This document shows positions 10,322 through 22,483 of a stretch of DNA of 64,000 bases, in pieces; positions within the stretch are counted from its first letter, which is position 1, and each line of letters begins with the position of its first letter. The translations under genes and the position numbers were made by a program. The stretch lies in assembly GCA_019614645.1 (NCBI GenBank), contig JABWDB010000002.1, forward strand, positions 28,757,501 to 28,821,500. The letters run 5' to 3'. The DNA comes from Stratiolaelaps scimitus. Lineage: Eukaryota; Arthropoda; Arachnida; Mesostigmata; Laelapidae. The notes under the pieces are model-generated. The model was not told the DNA's origin, did no database searches, and saw nothing but the letters and a program-made list of their open reading frames with translations.

Positions 10322-13015
10322 GTACGTAGAATACTCACATACGGTAACTCTTTAGTTGGCTTGTTTACAAATATTTGGCCTAAAATCTATATTGAAATTG
10401 AATAACATGATTGGTGTATCAGATACTTTCTCTATTGTATAATAGTAGAGCGCATTGTAAAACTAGCAACTGCTGAATCAAGTTAAATTGGGAGGAATGT
10501 GATATCTAATAAACTTTTGGTATGATTTGTATCTATCCTCCTACCAATGTATTTAGGTCATGTGACGACAGGAACGCGGACGCTACTGGCGTTGCTCAAG
10601 ATGGCAGTGTTCGATCTTGGCCAGTTTATCGAGGATCTAGGTGGATATGTAGCTGTGTTGGTGGCTGTCGCGGAAGGATTGGTCAACCTCAGCTGTCAAT
10701 TAGTCTCCACCTTATTTTTTGCTTTCCTCTCAGCCCTCGCATCGTTTGTATCGGTCGTAATAGGAGTCGGCAGTTCTATTTACGTTACGATCAGCTCTGT
10801 CCTCGACGTATGCAAGCATCTCGCGCAGGTGATTACAAAATCCAAGAGTACACGCTTTGTAAAAATACACGTTCCTGATTTTTAATCGTTCTTTATTGAG
10901 AATGCTTCCTCTTCAACAGAAACAACATTACATAAAACCCATAGTAAGAGGTACAATTTTTGAGCTAACCCACAATTGTCCACTTTATGTGACTAGTCTG
11001 CGGAACCTCTTTCGAGCATAGGTTCAAAGATATGTCGGGAGGGGTGTTGCTGGGAATACCACGGTTTTCTGCAACATAACTCTGTTGTCTGTTGGAGAAA
11101 ACCCAAATAGGTTCAACAAGACCCTTCTTGATAGGGCTTTGAATTAACGCCGGAAGGCGATTCCGAAGACCTATAACTAAATATAGCTAATCTAATTATC
11201 TATCATATAACAAATTGTGTTCATCGGTCAAAGAAGTAATGCGGCGACTATTCCGTTATTTCCCCAAGTGTATACTCTCTCTGTGCCCGATGGTGGTTCC
11301 GGAAACTTGGTATCTTCGGTTTAACTATTTAATAAATTTTCCGGGCTGACTCACAGCCAACATTTAACGTCCACGATACAACTGCTTTCGGCATTGCTTC
11401 ATAAGACGGACCCTTTAATGCAAATATGCAACGGCAGGGATCGAACCTATCCACCTACGTCCGTCTCCTCCAATTGCAAGGCGCACACGAATGCACCACG
11501 CAACCGGGCTCGATTCGGCTACTATTTAACTTAATTTAAATTGGGTAATATGACCTCTTACGCCAGTGCATAACAATAACACTTTTATAGCGCCACCTTG
11601 TCACCACTGAGAATTGACTAATGTCACGTTTTTTCTCGTCAACAGGTTGGTGGTAAGAGTTTAGTGCTCGTGCTTCACACGATACCGCTTGGCCTGGCGA
11701 ATGGCGCAAAGCAAGCCTGTCGAGCCGTGGCGGCTGGGTGGCTGGCAACGAAAGAAGCTGTGACGAATGTGTTCTACAATATCATTGAAGGAGCCTGCCA
11801 ACACTACCGTAACGCACGAAATATTTTCCGAGGACTACCTGGCGAAGCCTATCTTGGTTTTATTCTCCTAATTATTATACTAATGGTTAGCATCGTACTA
11901 ATAGTATCTACTTCTACCTTTACTACGTTAGTACGTAGCATTGATAGTACGTAGCGAGATAAAATTGCGGGTCCTATGAGTAGTCAGAGTAGTAGCAAAC
12001 CAGTTTTCAGACCTCGTCAAATTTTAAGAACCGCTTCCCGTTCTATGTTTCACATGTCATTTTCACTTTAAGAAAAGTACGACATCACTTCACTTTCAAA
12101 AGGAATTGTTTATGGAGCTTCCGTTTGGGGTAAGTTTCGACATTTTAATGTTCGTCAACATCGTACTTTCAGGTGGCTCACTACACCATACGTGCGGTCT
12201 ATTTAAACCGAGCTTTGCTGCTGCATCGGTCTTATCATCTCGCTGTAAAGATGCTGTCTGGGCTTCGTAATGGAGTTAATGCTTCACTCTCCTTGAGTTG
12301 GCTACAAGCGTCGCCAGATAGGGTCGGCGGGAGTTCAGGTCCAGATGATGCCGACTCTTCACCTTCATCATCCTTCGAATCAACGCCGCCTTACAACCTA
12401 CGACAAAGAAAGCCTGGTATATATAAACTGCTACCAGATAACCTCTACGCAGGCATACAAGCCTATGCACAGACTTAAAAAGACAAAGACCAATTTCTGA
12501 TGTACCTAAGAACAGCTTTTTAATTTAGCACAATATAATTTTCATTTTGTATATCATATTTATTAAATGATATATCTCCCCACTCTCCCATGGAGTTTTC
12601 ATGACTGCGCTCCTGGAGCTTATTGAATAAAGATTCTTTGACAATAACAGCAACTATCACCTTGGCTTACCAATAATAACAAATGAGTTCCTTTGCTCAT
12701 GAATTTTGTGATCTAGATAATATAAACTATTTTGTATAAACAACCTAATTGTTTAATTGCTTAATTGCTCCTTCTCTCATTGCAGGCCAACGGTCATCGC
12801 GTGCATCACGAATCGATTCAATCAAGCGTCAGCTTCAGGCGGAGAAGGAGTCTCGTCTATGCGTCATCTGCAGTGATCGGCGGCGCAGTGTTGTTGTTCT
12901 TCCGTGTCGACATTTTTCCTTCTGTGGCCCGTGTATTAATCAGTCAGTGAGGTACTACGATCACTGTCCCGTCTGCCGGACGAACATCGAGGAGGTTGTT
13001 CCTGTGTACCAGTAA
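10198..13015 (+). CDS. RNF26: RNF26-like multi-pass membrane RING-type E3 ubiquitin ligase (five exons, complete)
   Basis: RNF26 is an ER membrane E3 ligase that positions endolysosomes and modulates STING signalling in vertebrates (family knowledge). Exons 10198-10321, 10557-10828, 11646-11930, 12173-12416 and 12786-13015 join in phase to encode 384 residues, against about 430 in the human protein. The N-terminal half is hydrophobic with several membrane segments (exons 1-3, the last being GFILLIIILMVSIVLIVS). A Ser/Asp-rich linker follows, then a C-terminal C3HC4 RING starting at Cys334 (LCVICSD, then LPCRHFSFCGPC, then HCPVC). The chain ends VVPVYQ, mirroring the C-terminus of RNF26, where the terminal tail follows the RING directly. 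That layout (membrane N-half plus extreme C-terminal RING) is the basis of the call. The start is the ATG at 10198, which opens the frame directly into a hydrophobic segment. Confidence 0.85.
10557..10828 (+). CDS. RNF26: RNF26-like exon 2 (membrane segments)
   Basis: The acceptor is GTATTTAG and the donor CAG|GTGATT, phase 1 to phase 0. It encodes two or more hydrophobic stretches (YVAVLVAVAEGLVNLSC and LFFAFLSALASFVSVVIG). The frame runs on past the donor to a stop, but splicing at 10828 is needed to join exon 3. Confidence 0.82.
11035..11513 (-). repeat. tRNA-derived SINE (minus strand) in an RNF26-like intron
   Basis: The head reads as a tRNA on the minus strand, with box A-like sequence at about 11492-11505 and box B GGTTCGATCCC at about 11437-11447. 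The body end at 11040-11130 resembles 17290-17390 (shared GGNTTTCTCCAA(C/T)A(G/A)ACAAC core and flanking words), so this is a dispersed family. It lies upstream of exon 3. The boundaries are approximate. Confidence 0.5.
11646..11930 (+). CDS. RNF26: RNF26-like exon 3 (membrane segment)
   Basis: The acceptor is CAACAG and the donor GTACGT; both ends are phase 0. It encodes an amphipathic, alanine-rich region and one strong transmembrane helix (EAYLGFILLIIILMVSIVLI). Confidence 0.82.
12173..12416 (+). CDS. RNF26: RNF26-like exon 4 (linker)
   Basis: The acceptor is CTTTCAG and the donor G|GTATAT, phase 0 to phase 1. It encodes a basic juxtamembrane helix (AVYLNRALLLHRSYHLAV) and a Ser/Asp/Pro-rich linker ending in NLRQRKPG. 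Confidence 0.82.
12786..13015 (+). CDS. RNF26: RNF26-like exon 5 (RING finger, stop)
   Basis: The acceptor TTGCAG lies in a pyrimidine-rich tract, entry phase 1. A short charged helix (IDSIKRQLQAEKESR) precedes the RING with spacing C-x2-C-x11-C-x-H-x3-C-x2-C-x10-C-x2-C. The stop TAA follows VPVYQ. No canonical AATAAA is obvious close downstream. Confidence 0.9.
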
Positions 13016-13592
13016 TAGCGCCACAATTATTCCCTCTCGCTGTTTATGCAGACACAGGAGAAAAATAAGGAACAATCATTTTCATTGGTTTTTTAATGCC
13101 ACTGTTGGCAGACGATTAAGCAGGAGATGATAAACGGGAAACTTGTCGGTGATTCGTGGTATCCTATTGGTGACTGTTGTTATCGTCCGAATTCTCTGTC
13201 GTGGTGAACAAGAATTGAGAAATGAATAGCTTCTGCTCCTTTTGTTAGATGTATATAGATGCAGTTTGAAAATTTGAACTTGAATACTTGGATTGTCAAA
13301 CCATTGCCCGTTGTATCCTTCGGGAGTTTCGTTATGCTCAGGGAAAACAATTCGTTCTATCAGACCTAATTTAGTTTTCAAATTTGTAGAGAGGCTTTAG
13401 GGAACGCCAGTACCGATGTTGATGAACATCGCGGCACAAGAAATGTTTACTGCTTTCGTACTTAGTGGGCTATTTACTGTTTGAGAAAAGGAAACGTGGC
13501 CCCCTGTTTGTATAGTAGCTGTGAGAGCCATGATTGTTATATTTAGGATACTGTCTGATAACACAATAAGCCAAGCAGAAATACTTGGCTAA

Positions 13593-13842
13593 GGATGCAT
13601 CGCTTGTTGGAGCTCAAGTTGTTTGTGTGGCAGTTTCGAACGGTCGGCACTCAAGAATATCTCTATCGTACCTATTGGGCATCCAACCTACGCATCGTGT
13701 GATGATCATGGTATAAACTGTATTCACTGATTTGTCGATTGCAGCAAGAACTTGTTGTGACCGCTATCAACGACCAGTTGACTTTGGTGCCTGCCGTCGT
13801 TACGGCAAATATAGATCGGCTCGTAAAGCTGCGATATTATTA
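13593..13842 (+). CDS. candidate two-exon short gene (unrecognised)
   Basis: An ATG at 13593 opens 35 codons (MHRLLELKLFVWQFRTVG, then YLYRTYWASNLRI) with a possible GTGTGA donor after LRI. A pyrimidine-ended GATTGCAG acceptor then begins QELVVTAINDQLTLVPAVV, which runs to a stop at about 13842 in a compatible phase. Together they give about 66 residues with a mitochondrial-like basic/aromatic start. I do not recognise a family and the donor is weak; chance is possible. Confidence 0.25.
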
Positions 13843-14683
13843 ACTTCCCAGACAAAACATGGGCCCATGTAGTTATGTAGGCATGAGTCTCTTGTTGTCT
13901 ACGACCTTATGTGTCTGTCTAAATTTCGTAGCTGCCGTAAGCAACTGGGGAGACCTGTCAATTCGAGATTCGAAATGCTCTTTCTACACGTTCATCGTTA
14001 GGAGAGATGTGGTCAACCAGTGGGATCAGAGATATCACAAACTGGACCGAGGTTAGAGATATAATGAAGCTGAATGTCAAAACAGATATCGTAACGTAGT
14101 AAGGAACGTCACATCGTTGGGTGGTACCGGAAACTATGACGCTTCTTCTGGTAATAACAAAAATATGAGACGTTGCTTGGAAATAAGTATTATCACGACC
14201 ACAAATTTGCAACGCGGATTCGCTGAATATTTCCATTTTATGTATATCGTTTTTTATTATGCTTAGTATTAATACTTTATAATTGTAATCAACATCCGGA
14301 TATATATATGCGTGAATTAGAGGTATTAGTATAAATGTGAATGTCGTACTGAGTTCTTTCGCCCACCCTTTATTTCAAAGTAAATGATAGCTTTATCAAT
14401 ATTGATATTTTTGAGATGAGTGTATATTCTGTATGTGTGTGCGTGTGGTTGCAGCGCGATCGCCGCGGTAATCGTTTAGTCAAATAAGTTAATTCAGAGC
14501 TGAAGTGAATTATACGTTCCAAAGTTGGAATATTATGACTCAAGGTTGGATTATTATGGTTCCTCATGGGCGTTGTCTACTGTACATTTCTGAGTTAACC
14601 GGTGTCCAAAGCAAAGTGACTGTAAAGGCACCCCATGCTAAATATAGATGTGTGCTCTAAATCTAACTAGTTAAGTGCAGCCA

Positions 14684-14703
14684 TGTGTGTGTGTGTGTGT
14701 GTG
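14684..14703. repeat. (GT)n microsatellite
   Basis: About ten uninterrupted GT units. Confidence 0.9.
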
Positions 14704-17261
14704 CTTTGCTTGTAAATTTATATACGACATAAATCCTGAAACGAAGTAAAAATAAGTTGATTGAGTTCGACCGATCGATTGTTGCGGCTGTTTGGTAAAA
14801 TTGTAAAGTTAGTGAAGGACTTGATCTATATACATAGTATCATCTATAACTCGAGTGGCGAGTGCATCCGTTTGTATAGGACTAACTTATCTCCTGTCAC
14901 TTCTTAGATATATGATTATTATACGATCCCGACGAGAGGACTCCTATCCTCTCTGTGTTCAACTGTTCAAAGGGTTCTGTTAGCCATCACGCTCTTTGCT
15001 AAATGAATACACTAAGTCTGGGTTTACTTACAGTTAGTGTTATAGCAACAAGAACGGAATAGATTCCCATCATCATTGATGTGTTAAACTTACCGCTCCT
15101 ACATTGGATTGCGAAGTCAGAAGGCAAGCGGGCAGTAACTACCAACAACACAACGCATAATGTAAAAATGAAAGTTGTGCAATACTACTACTGTAACTGG
15201 ACTTTATATCGAAAAAGAACAGAGACGTACCATGATTGGTCTATTGAGCCTTAACATAGACAGAACCGCTTTCCAGTGATAGAAGTTACCTATTGTTTGA
15301 CTATTAGCTGATCTAAATTTCATTTTAGGCCATCTAGCTAAGCTATAAAAATGCAAATTGTACTTCATAGCTATCGGTTAACCATTTTAACCTTTTCATT
15401 GCTCCGTAAGACAGTTGATTACATCCTGTAGTTATCTTAACTCTCATTTCTTGTTAGATGAGAAACTGTAAACAATTAAACATTTGAAGCGGAGCTAAAA
15501 GGTACACCTTTTTCCTTCGAACGCAGTCCGAATGAATGTCCGTTTGGTGGTTAAATGGTTCCCTACAACATTTACTTTAACTCTTATTTACTCCCTCTTA
15601 CATTTGCATAGAAGGTACCTTCAACCACTCTCTCTCTTTCTCTTACCTTTAATTGCCTAAGTCGTGTGCCATAAGAGGGGATCTGAAATCCCTGATCGCT
15701 GCAGGTGTTACTGTAATTAATGTCAGTTGCTTGTTCTCTATGAGCAAATGTGGTGGCTTTCTTTTTGAGGTCGTAAACATCGGTTCTCGGTTCATAACAT
15801 GTAAGCACTACGGCTTTTTACGAATGCATTGATTCGTAGCTTTTAATAATCCACTATCGAATGCTATGGTCACTGTAATAGGGGCCGTTATTACAACCGT
15901 GACGTTGTACCTGCGATAGCTTCCACATAAAATTACTTTTTCTGCGATGCTGCCTGCACTACGTTAACTTCCTGAGTGGTTGTTTTTCCTTACTTAGAAA
16001 GCAAGATCACCATCTAATCAGAGCATTTTTGTGTACAATGGAAAGTGATAGAAATTAATACGTTCCTCTTCTCTCTGTACCTCGCAATGAAAACCAATTA
16101 CTTAATTATATCGATACACACATTGTTTGCAGTATAATTGGTAAAGCTAAATTTACGTGTAGCCAGGATTAAAAATGCCTGGATATGTGTGGTGGGCTCG
16201 GGCATACCATTGGTAAACGTAATGTTCAACACTTACGTGAGATGAGTGATTGAGTGGCTTAATTGGGTACCGCGGCGGTAGATACGTCCAGGTTCTAAGG
16301 ACAGATCATAAAAAATCTCAATGATGCAGGGTACAGGGATTTCGAACGATGGTTTTTGACTTGAATACTTTGAAGTCGATAGAAAATCGGGTTTTCCCGA
16401 ATTCCCAGGATATCTAGGGATATTCGACAGTGACTGTTATTGTAGTTTGGCTTTTCTTTACTTAAAATAAATTTTTCTTTCCACTAGGCATAATATAAAA
16501 AAAGAGGCTACTCTGGGCTAGTTTTAATGCTTTTCTCAATATTGCGTCAATCGCACAACGTGATATTTTCATTGAATTTTCACCAATACAAAAAAGTAAG
16601 TTCACCTTTGTTAATGCAGAATGCGTCAGTGATTGTGAATGTTAGCTTGAGATTCTGTTCATTCAGATGCATGGGTGTTGTATACGGTGAATTGAGGTTA
16701 TCCTCATTTAGACCAACCCAAGAAAATGGTGTAGAGACAACATATTATTAGATACCAGCTATATTATATATTGTACATTGTATAAAGAACACAACGGTAA
16801 TAAAAACTGCTATAAGCCTTGCACTATGTGTTTTTATATTCCGAGTCGGTGATAGCACCTTCGACCAGTCTATCAAGTCTCCGACGCTTAATTTGTGAAT
16901 AATGAACAAATTGTTAGATGGAAGTAAGCGGAGAATAGTCTTTACAATGTCCTCGAACAAGGAAGTCGACCGAAATTCCTGGACGAATTCGTACGCATCG
17001 ATTTCTCTCCTTGTCAATATTGAGTCTCAAGCTCGTTGTTTGGAAGGACTGCCCTAAACACTGCTCTGCTTAAAGCCCTGTGCGATATTCGTTGCGAACC
17101 CCCTGCAAACCTGGTTCGAATTAATAAGAGGTCCAAGGCTTTTAGTGAGAAGGAGTCTTACACTACCGATGCGAATACGTAAGTAGCGAAGCCCGGTGTC
17201 AATGATGGAGTTTTATTCTGGGTAAGCACAAGTACGTCGTACGTAGCAAAATATGTGTGAC

Positions 17262-17420
17262 AGTTAAAGGACTGGTTCATCACCTGAAAGCCCACGGAGG
17301 GCTACCCCCAATCCCAGGTTGCCATTTGCCGTGCCATCACGTTGTTTATTGGAGAAATCCCAGATAAGTCCAATATGAACGCCCACCGGGATAAAATCAA
17401 ACATAGAAAAAAGCGGACGG
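17262..17420 (-). repeat. SINE body, same family as 11035-11513
   Basis: The minus strand reads GGACTTATCTGGGATTTCTC then CAATAAACAACGTGATGG, a diverged match to the body of the copy near 11040-11130. No head was identified with confidence. Confidence 0.4.
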
Positions 17421-18469
17421 GTAATCCCTACTCCTGGTCGTTATTGCTTGCATAAGTCCCTGACAGGTTCCTAAAGCAACGCTAGAAAGCAAAACCGAGG
17501 CCTGATAACGAAGAAAGACACCTGAAGGTCAGCTATGGAAAACTTAGTCCGTTGAGATCAAGTATTGACTTGTCAGATTCGCAATCACCAGTGGCTCGGC
17601 TAAAAACGTTTTCTATCTAGGCCTTAGACGAACAAGGAGGCTTCACGACCGACTTTGACAAAACGATCAAAGTTATCATGGATCAAGGAGACTGACTCAC
17701 ATATCTCGAGTGTTGTGAGAATCTAAGCTGTATGTATAAGCGACATTCTCTTAAATAGTTTAATTTGGGGGATCATATTGGACAAAAGGGCCAGGCTCAG
17801 AGGAAGCAAGCACTCCAGAAGGGACAATGTCCATGTCAGCCGCATACATATTCCTCACCACAGTGAGGAACTACGATTGTAAATGAGTTAGACTCCAGAT
17901 GGACTGCATTCATTCGTGATGAAGCTGAGACTTCAATTTGCATTGCACATGAGCGTTTTGACGATCACGCGATGAAAGAGAGGTACACGAAAATTTTAGG
18001 ACAGAAACTGTGTAACGTCTCCATAAAAAGGATTCAAAGATGACCATTCCAATAAGCGATCGGTGGATTAAAATCTCATTCAAGATTTTATCTTTTTTTT
18101 TATATACTTTCTGTGTAAACACCCAGCAAACACCTCTTTTACCTTGAATAAAGTGCATTTGTATTGTATATCCTGCAAAATATTCCGTATATATAGTACT
18201 GACTACTTGTTATATGTCGGTGACACAATACGATATGTTAATATTTAATTTCTTTTTTTTTTCGAGAACTGAAGTTTTTAAAAATTTCAATTGTAAGAAT
18301 AAATTTGATTTGAAATTAAAAAAATAAGTAATATATAAATAAGCCAATGCAAATATACTTCTACCAGATACACAATTCGCCTGTAAGGTCATGGAAATGA
18401 AATATGGAAATCTATGACCCTGTCAACAGTTTGAAAGAGCGTTCTATTGTGCACAGGGCTTCAACAGAA

Positions 18470-18860
18470 TTTTATGACGGAGCCTAGAAGTTGGACCTGA
18501 AATTCTGTGTCGAAAAAATGTGCCGTTCTAACATTCGGGCATTGAAGTTTACAACACGGATATAGCATTGGTGCAGCAAATCTTCAAGTCAAGAAAGCAA
18601 TCAAATATTTAGGTGTCATTAGCTCCACTTCTCCTTGCCGATTTGAATTTACGCATATTTTCGGTCAAAAATTCTGATTGTACGTCAGACTATATCCAAT
18701 TATGATCTACCGAACGCCGGTGCGGAACACCCTCCTATGAAGAATTAGGCAATTTTTTTAAAGTCCCGAGTGCGTTTGTGAGACTGGTTGCATAAAAATA
18801 CCAATGTAACAGAGATTATATGAACAATTAGCTAAACAAATAATCAGTCCTTGAGTACCT
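18470..18860 (+). pseudogene. decayed LINE reverse transcriptase, C-terminal part
   Basis: LDLKFCVEK (from 18488), then after a frame change CAVLTFG, an internal stop, and VKKAIKYLGVIS (KYLGV at 18603-18617). These match the region after the RT fingers and palm in non-LTR elements, where KC-x-V-L-x-FG and KYLGV-x-I are typical. Downstream words resembling the LY-x-x-(M/L)I-x-x-x-x-x-VWN segment occur at 18680-18740. Multiple stops and frameshifts show it is dead. The sequence differs from the 28083 element, so it is a second family. Confidence 0.5.
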
Positions 18861-20704
18861 TAAACAAACGAAACATTTATAAGAATGGAAGGATAAGAAG
18901 GCTCTAGAAGTTAGTTTGTATTCTTAGAAAAGGACGGAAACTAAAAAACATTTTAGTACAAAGTAAAGTGCCTTGTGCTTGGTTTGAAATATAAAATCTA
19001 GCTGTATCAATTATTTTTAATTTCAACGCAGTGACATGCTAGCTCCATTGAAGTACTGGATATTTTTTCAAACGGAGCAACAATAATTAGTCAGATTGTT
19101 TCTTTCTATTGCCAATTTACTAACAATAGAATCTTTATTATCTTCGTACGGCTTGACGCCAGTACTCGTGGAGCTAACGTTCTTCACGGTAAAAGTGTAA
19201 CTGCACACAAACACACTGCAATTATCATTATAATCTCCATATGGACACTCTTCTACGCAGAATTCCTTTTTAATTATTTTTCTTGCCTACGAAGAAGTTG
19301 TTGACACGATCGTGCAAACGCGTAGGAACTTAGTTGTGACTAGGCCATATTATTTATTATTAAGCATTTTGGGCGTGGACTTATTGGCCTATACGTCCTT
19401 CTATGTCTCTGGTTAATCAATCAATCAATTAAAAACCGGATCAGTTAGATCGGTCAGATGAAGCAACAAGTGACTTATGTACGCCTGTTGCCCGTAGATC
19501 CACTGAAAGCCTTTGGTATAACTGTTCGTCCATCGAGCAATGAGAGTACAATATGGCACTTCCATTGAGAGCGAGATTACCACAATGTAAACAATTAGAG
19601 TGTGCCTATTTAAGGCTCCTTCGAGCATTGCTTTCTCATTCATTCCGTCATTATGGATTCCAGTCTTTTGGTTTTTCACATGTTGTTGTTATTGTGCACC
19701 CTTTGGGTATACTAGTTTTCACAGGAACAAGTGTTATGTGACCCTTAACCTCAAGGTAGTTCCAGTAGGTCAGTTTTGCTCCCTCTGATGAGGATGACTA
19801 TACTCATCTTTATGTGCATTGCGGTTACAAATACATTTATAGGCTGAACAGTTCTCAAAATATAATAGAGCTGGTAAAATTATTAGCAGCCATGATAATG
19901 CCCAAATCAGTTCATAGGTACAAACAGATCGTTTACTCATTTTGGTTCTTGCTTGTACTTAGTGGGTTTTCTATTGACGAATATCGCAAGGGTACCCTAG
20001 TGCACTAGGAGGAAAACCAGAAATAAGCATTATGAAGAAAAAAGGAACTACCAATACCAGTTGCATCGTCATGTGTGAACTGATCCTTCATGTAGTCCAT
20101 GCGTCCCATTTGGCGGTCTTTCAATTTATTAACATGTATCGCCGCTTCTTCCATGAAGATTCATTACAAGCAAAAGTGTACTAAATCTTAAAATGATCAC
20201 ATAAGCTGCATATATTGTATTATGGAGTTGCAAGTGAGGATACCACCTTGCTTACATGCATGTGGTAGTCATATTAGGAAGTCAGTTAGAGATCTTATGC
20301 TTGTTTGGCCTATCTTTCGAGTGCCTTCCGTTTGTCTCAGTATATACACTCATACAGCTGGCTATTTGTCATCACGTATAGATTGTTACCATCCTCTTTC
20401 AGGGACAGAGTCAATTCTCCCACTTAGCAAGGCATATTTACTCGGACGTTCACAGTTGCACTCCTTTCCACTTCGTTCCCTGCACAGCTCGTAGCCAGGA
20501 CCAGCCCCGCTACGGACTGCCTCGATTAAATTATAAGGTTGACCGAAGGCACTAGGCCTACTGGTCCATCCATGCATCTTCCAATAATTTAGGCCGACGA
20601 GCTCGAGTAAAACCCGTGATGGTCGTTCTTATTGAATAGCGTCCCCACAACGCTAACGTCATATTACGGTGTTTCCTCTGCATTCACGAATGATGGCGTC
20701 GCTA
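18861..20704. other. intergenic; probably includes ELOVL 3'UTR
   Basis: No gene is supported. The ELOVL stop is at 20705 on the minus strand, so the GC-richer DNA at about 20390-20700 may be its 3'UTR. A minus-strand AATAAA (TTTATT at 20125-20130) is one possible poly(A) signal. Confidence 0.35.
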
Positions 20705-21517
20705 TTACTCGGCTTTTCTGACACGTGACCGTGTTCGAGGACCATCGACCAACCCGTTTTGTACCAGGCCATTATTAAATCGGCTAATCAACGTGGTCCC
20801 ATTTTCCTGCCTCTTGCCTTCGACAGAGCTTCGAGTCTGGTCGCCTGCTGCGATTTGCATATTTGCAGTAGTATACTGTCTGTCAGCTTCAGGAACCTCA
20901 TTTTCTACATCATGGACCGTACCCGGGTGACAATATCCATTTTGAAAACCATTCGTATCGTTCTTCGTGGCAGATCCAATGGTGTTAGAGATGTAGTTGC
21001 CGTTAGCGTTGCCGGTGCCGTTTCTGTTTTCATGAACATCAGCGGTCGATCTTCCGCGGCAACTCTTCTTGAGGTAGGCATTCTTGTAGAAGTCGGCGAA
21101 CAAGAACCAGAACATAACTGCATGAAAGCCGATCCACCACATGAAGCCCCGTGGATAGTCACAGTCAGGTCGTAACAATAGCTGGAACGAATGGACGAAG
21201 ATCGCGATAAACTGCACCATCTGGAACGACGTCATATACTGCTTCCACCAGAGATACTTGTACATGTGGGGACCGACGGCGGCAAGTCCATAATAGAAAT
21301 ACATTAAGACGTGAACTAGAGAATTGATGAAAGCGAAAAACGTCGAGTGTCCGCCAGGTGTGAATTTCACGCCCCACCAAACGGACATTGGCATCATACC
21401 ATGATGAATAACGTGAAGAGTTGAGATGTGTGAAAACTTCTTCCGGAGAACGAAAAAAATTGTGTCGGCGAACTCGATGAATTTTGAGACGAAGTACCAC
21501 CAAGCTAGGTGCGTCAT
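20705..21517 (-). CDS. ELOVL: ELOVL terminal exon (catalytic boxes and tail)
   Basis: The exon begins immediately after CGTAG with ATGACGCACC, phase 0, and runs 270 codons to TAA. It holds the KxxExxDT, HxxHH (exon residues 35-39), MYxYY (72-76) and TxxQxxQ (96-102) motifs, then the Asn/Gly-rich tail. Confidence 0.93.
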   Translation of the reverse strand: MTHLAWWYFVSKFIEFADTIFFVLRKKFSHISTLHVIHHGMMPMSVWWGVKFTPGGHSTFFAFINSLVHVLMYFYYGLAAVGPHMYKYLWWKQYMTSFQMVQFIAIFVHSFQLLLRPDCDYPRGFMWWIGFHAVMFWFLFADFYKNAYLKKSCRGRSTADVHENRNGTGNANGNYISNTIGSATKNDTNGFQNGYCHPGTVHDVENEVPEADRQYTTANMQIAAGDQTRSSVEGKRQENGTTLISRFNNGLVQNGLVDGPRTRSRVRKAE

Positions 21518-22449
21518 CTACGAAAAATGAGAAAAGGCACAATGGCGATGTTACGATGGGAATGAGTTAAGTTTAAGTCTCACTCTAACACGGCATTCAG
21601 GCAGGGCGGCTCGGGATCGGACAATCCCAGGCTCCTGGCATTATTTATTTACTACGGGTCTATTTTTACAGTTTAGACTCAACAAGAATTTGGTTTCACA
21701 TATTTTGAATAAAAAAAGCACGTCAAAAATGGTATAGTAGAACTCTAATAAAACTAACATTAGATCATGAAACTAAGAAAATATTAGGTCAAAACAGCTT
21801 ACTAAAATGGCCTCCTTCGAGTCACTATAGTCCACAGGTTGACAGTACCAATTGTAGCTCCCAAACCAGCCGTACACGCCAAGGAAGCCAAATATTAACG
21901 CCGAGACAATAACCATGAAGAAGTTATAGGTCACCATAAGCCAGCGTATGTTCATTGGTTCTCGATTCTTCATTAAACGCGGGCCCAAAACCTGAAACGG
22001 TATAGAACCACCGCCCAACAAATATCAGATCCGATTTACTGTCATTCAGATTAGCTAAAATTTCAATACTGCTTAAACTTGAACACGTCGCCATAATAGA
22101 ACACGTGGATTAGGGCAAGTAATAATAAAAATAATAATTGTTCGAAATTAAGTCATTTGGGTAAATCACTCGACTTGATTCTCCAGTAATTGGGTGGGTT
22201 TAGGTTAATCGTTAATATAAACACAAACACAACACCAGATTCCTAACTAAGAAAATATCATAGTCAATGAGCCATAGATATAACGTAGTTAACTTGTGCA
22301 TAATTTGACAGTATTCGCATCAAATTATTCTTTGAAATTCATAATTCACAGTCATGCAAAGCCCATGACCGACCTTGTCTAAAAAGTATATTTTTTATGT
22401 GTTCTTTCTGTTCACAATTAAGTTAATATTACTCACCTAATTAAATGGT

Positions 22450-22483
<34 letters not shown>

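Larger units (their letters stand above)
13016..18469. other. intergenic, mostly without recognisable content
   Basis: Apart from the short candidate at 13593-13842, a (GT)10 microsatellite at 14684-14703 and a SINE-like body at about 17262-17420, I see no supported gene. The open frames here are short and lack domains or splice partners. Confidence 0.4.

Noticed and set aside
11432..11513. Functional tRNA gene
   Set aside because: Boxes A and B are present, but acceptor and anticodon stems do not pair convincingly and a SINE body follows.
20759..21175. 138-codon plus-strand open frame
   Set aside because: It lies antisense to the ELOVL terminal exon and has no domain; it is a shadow.
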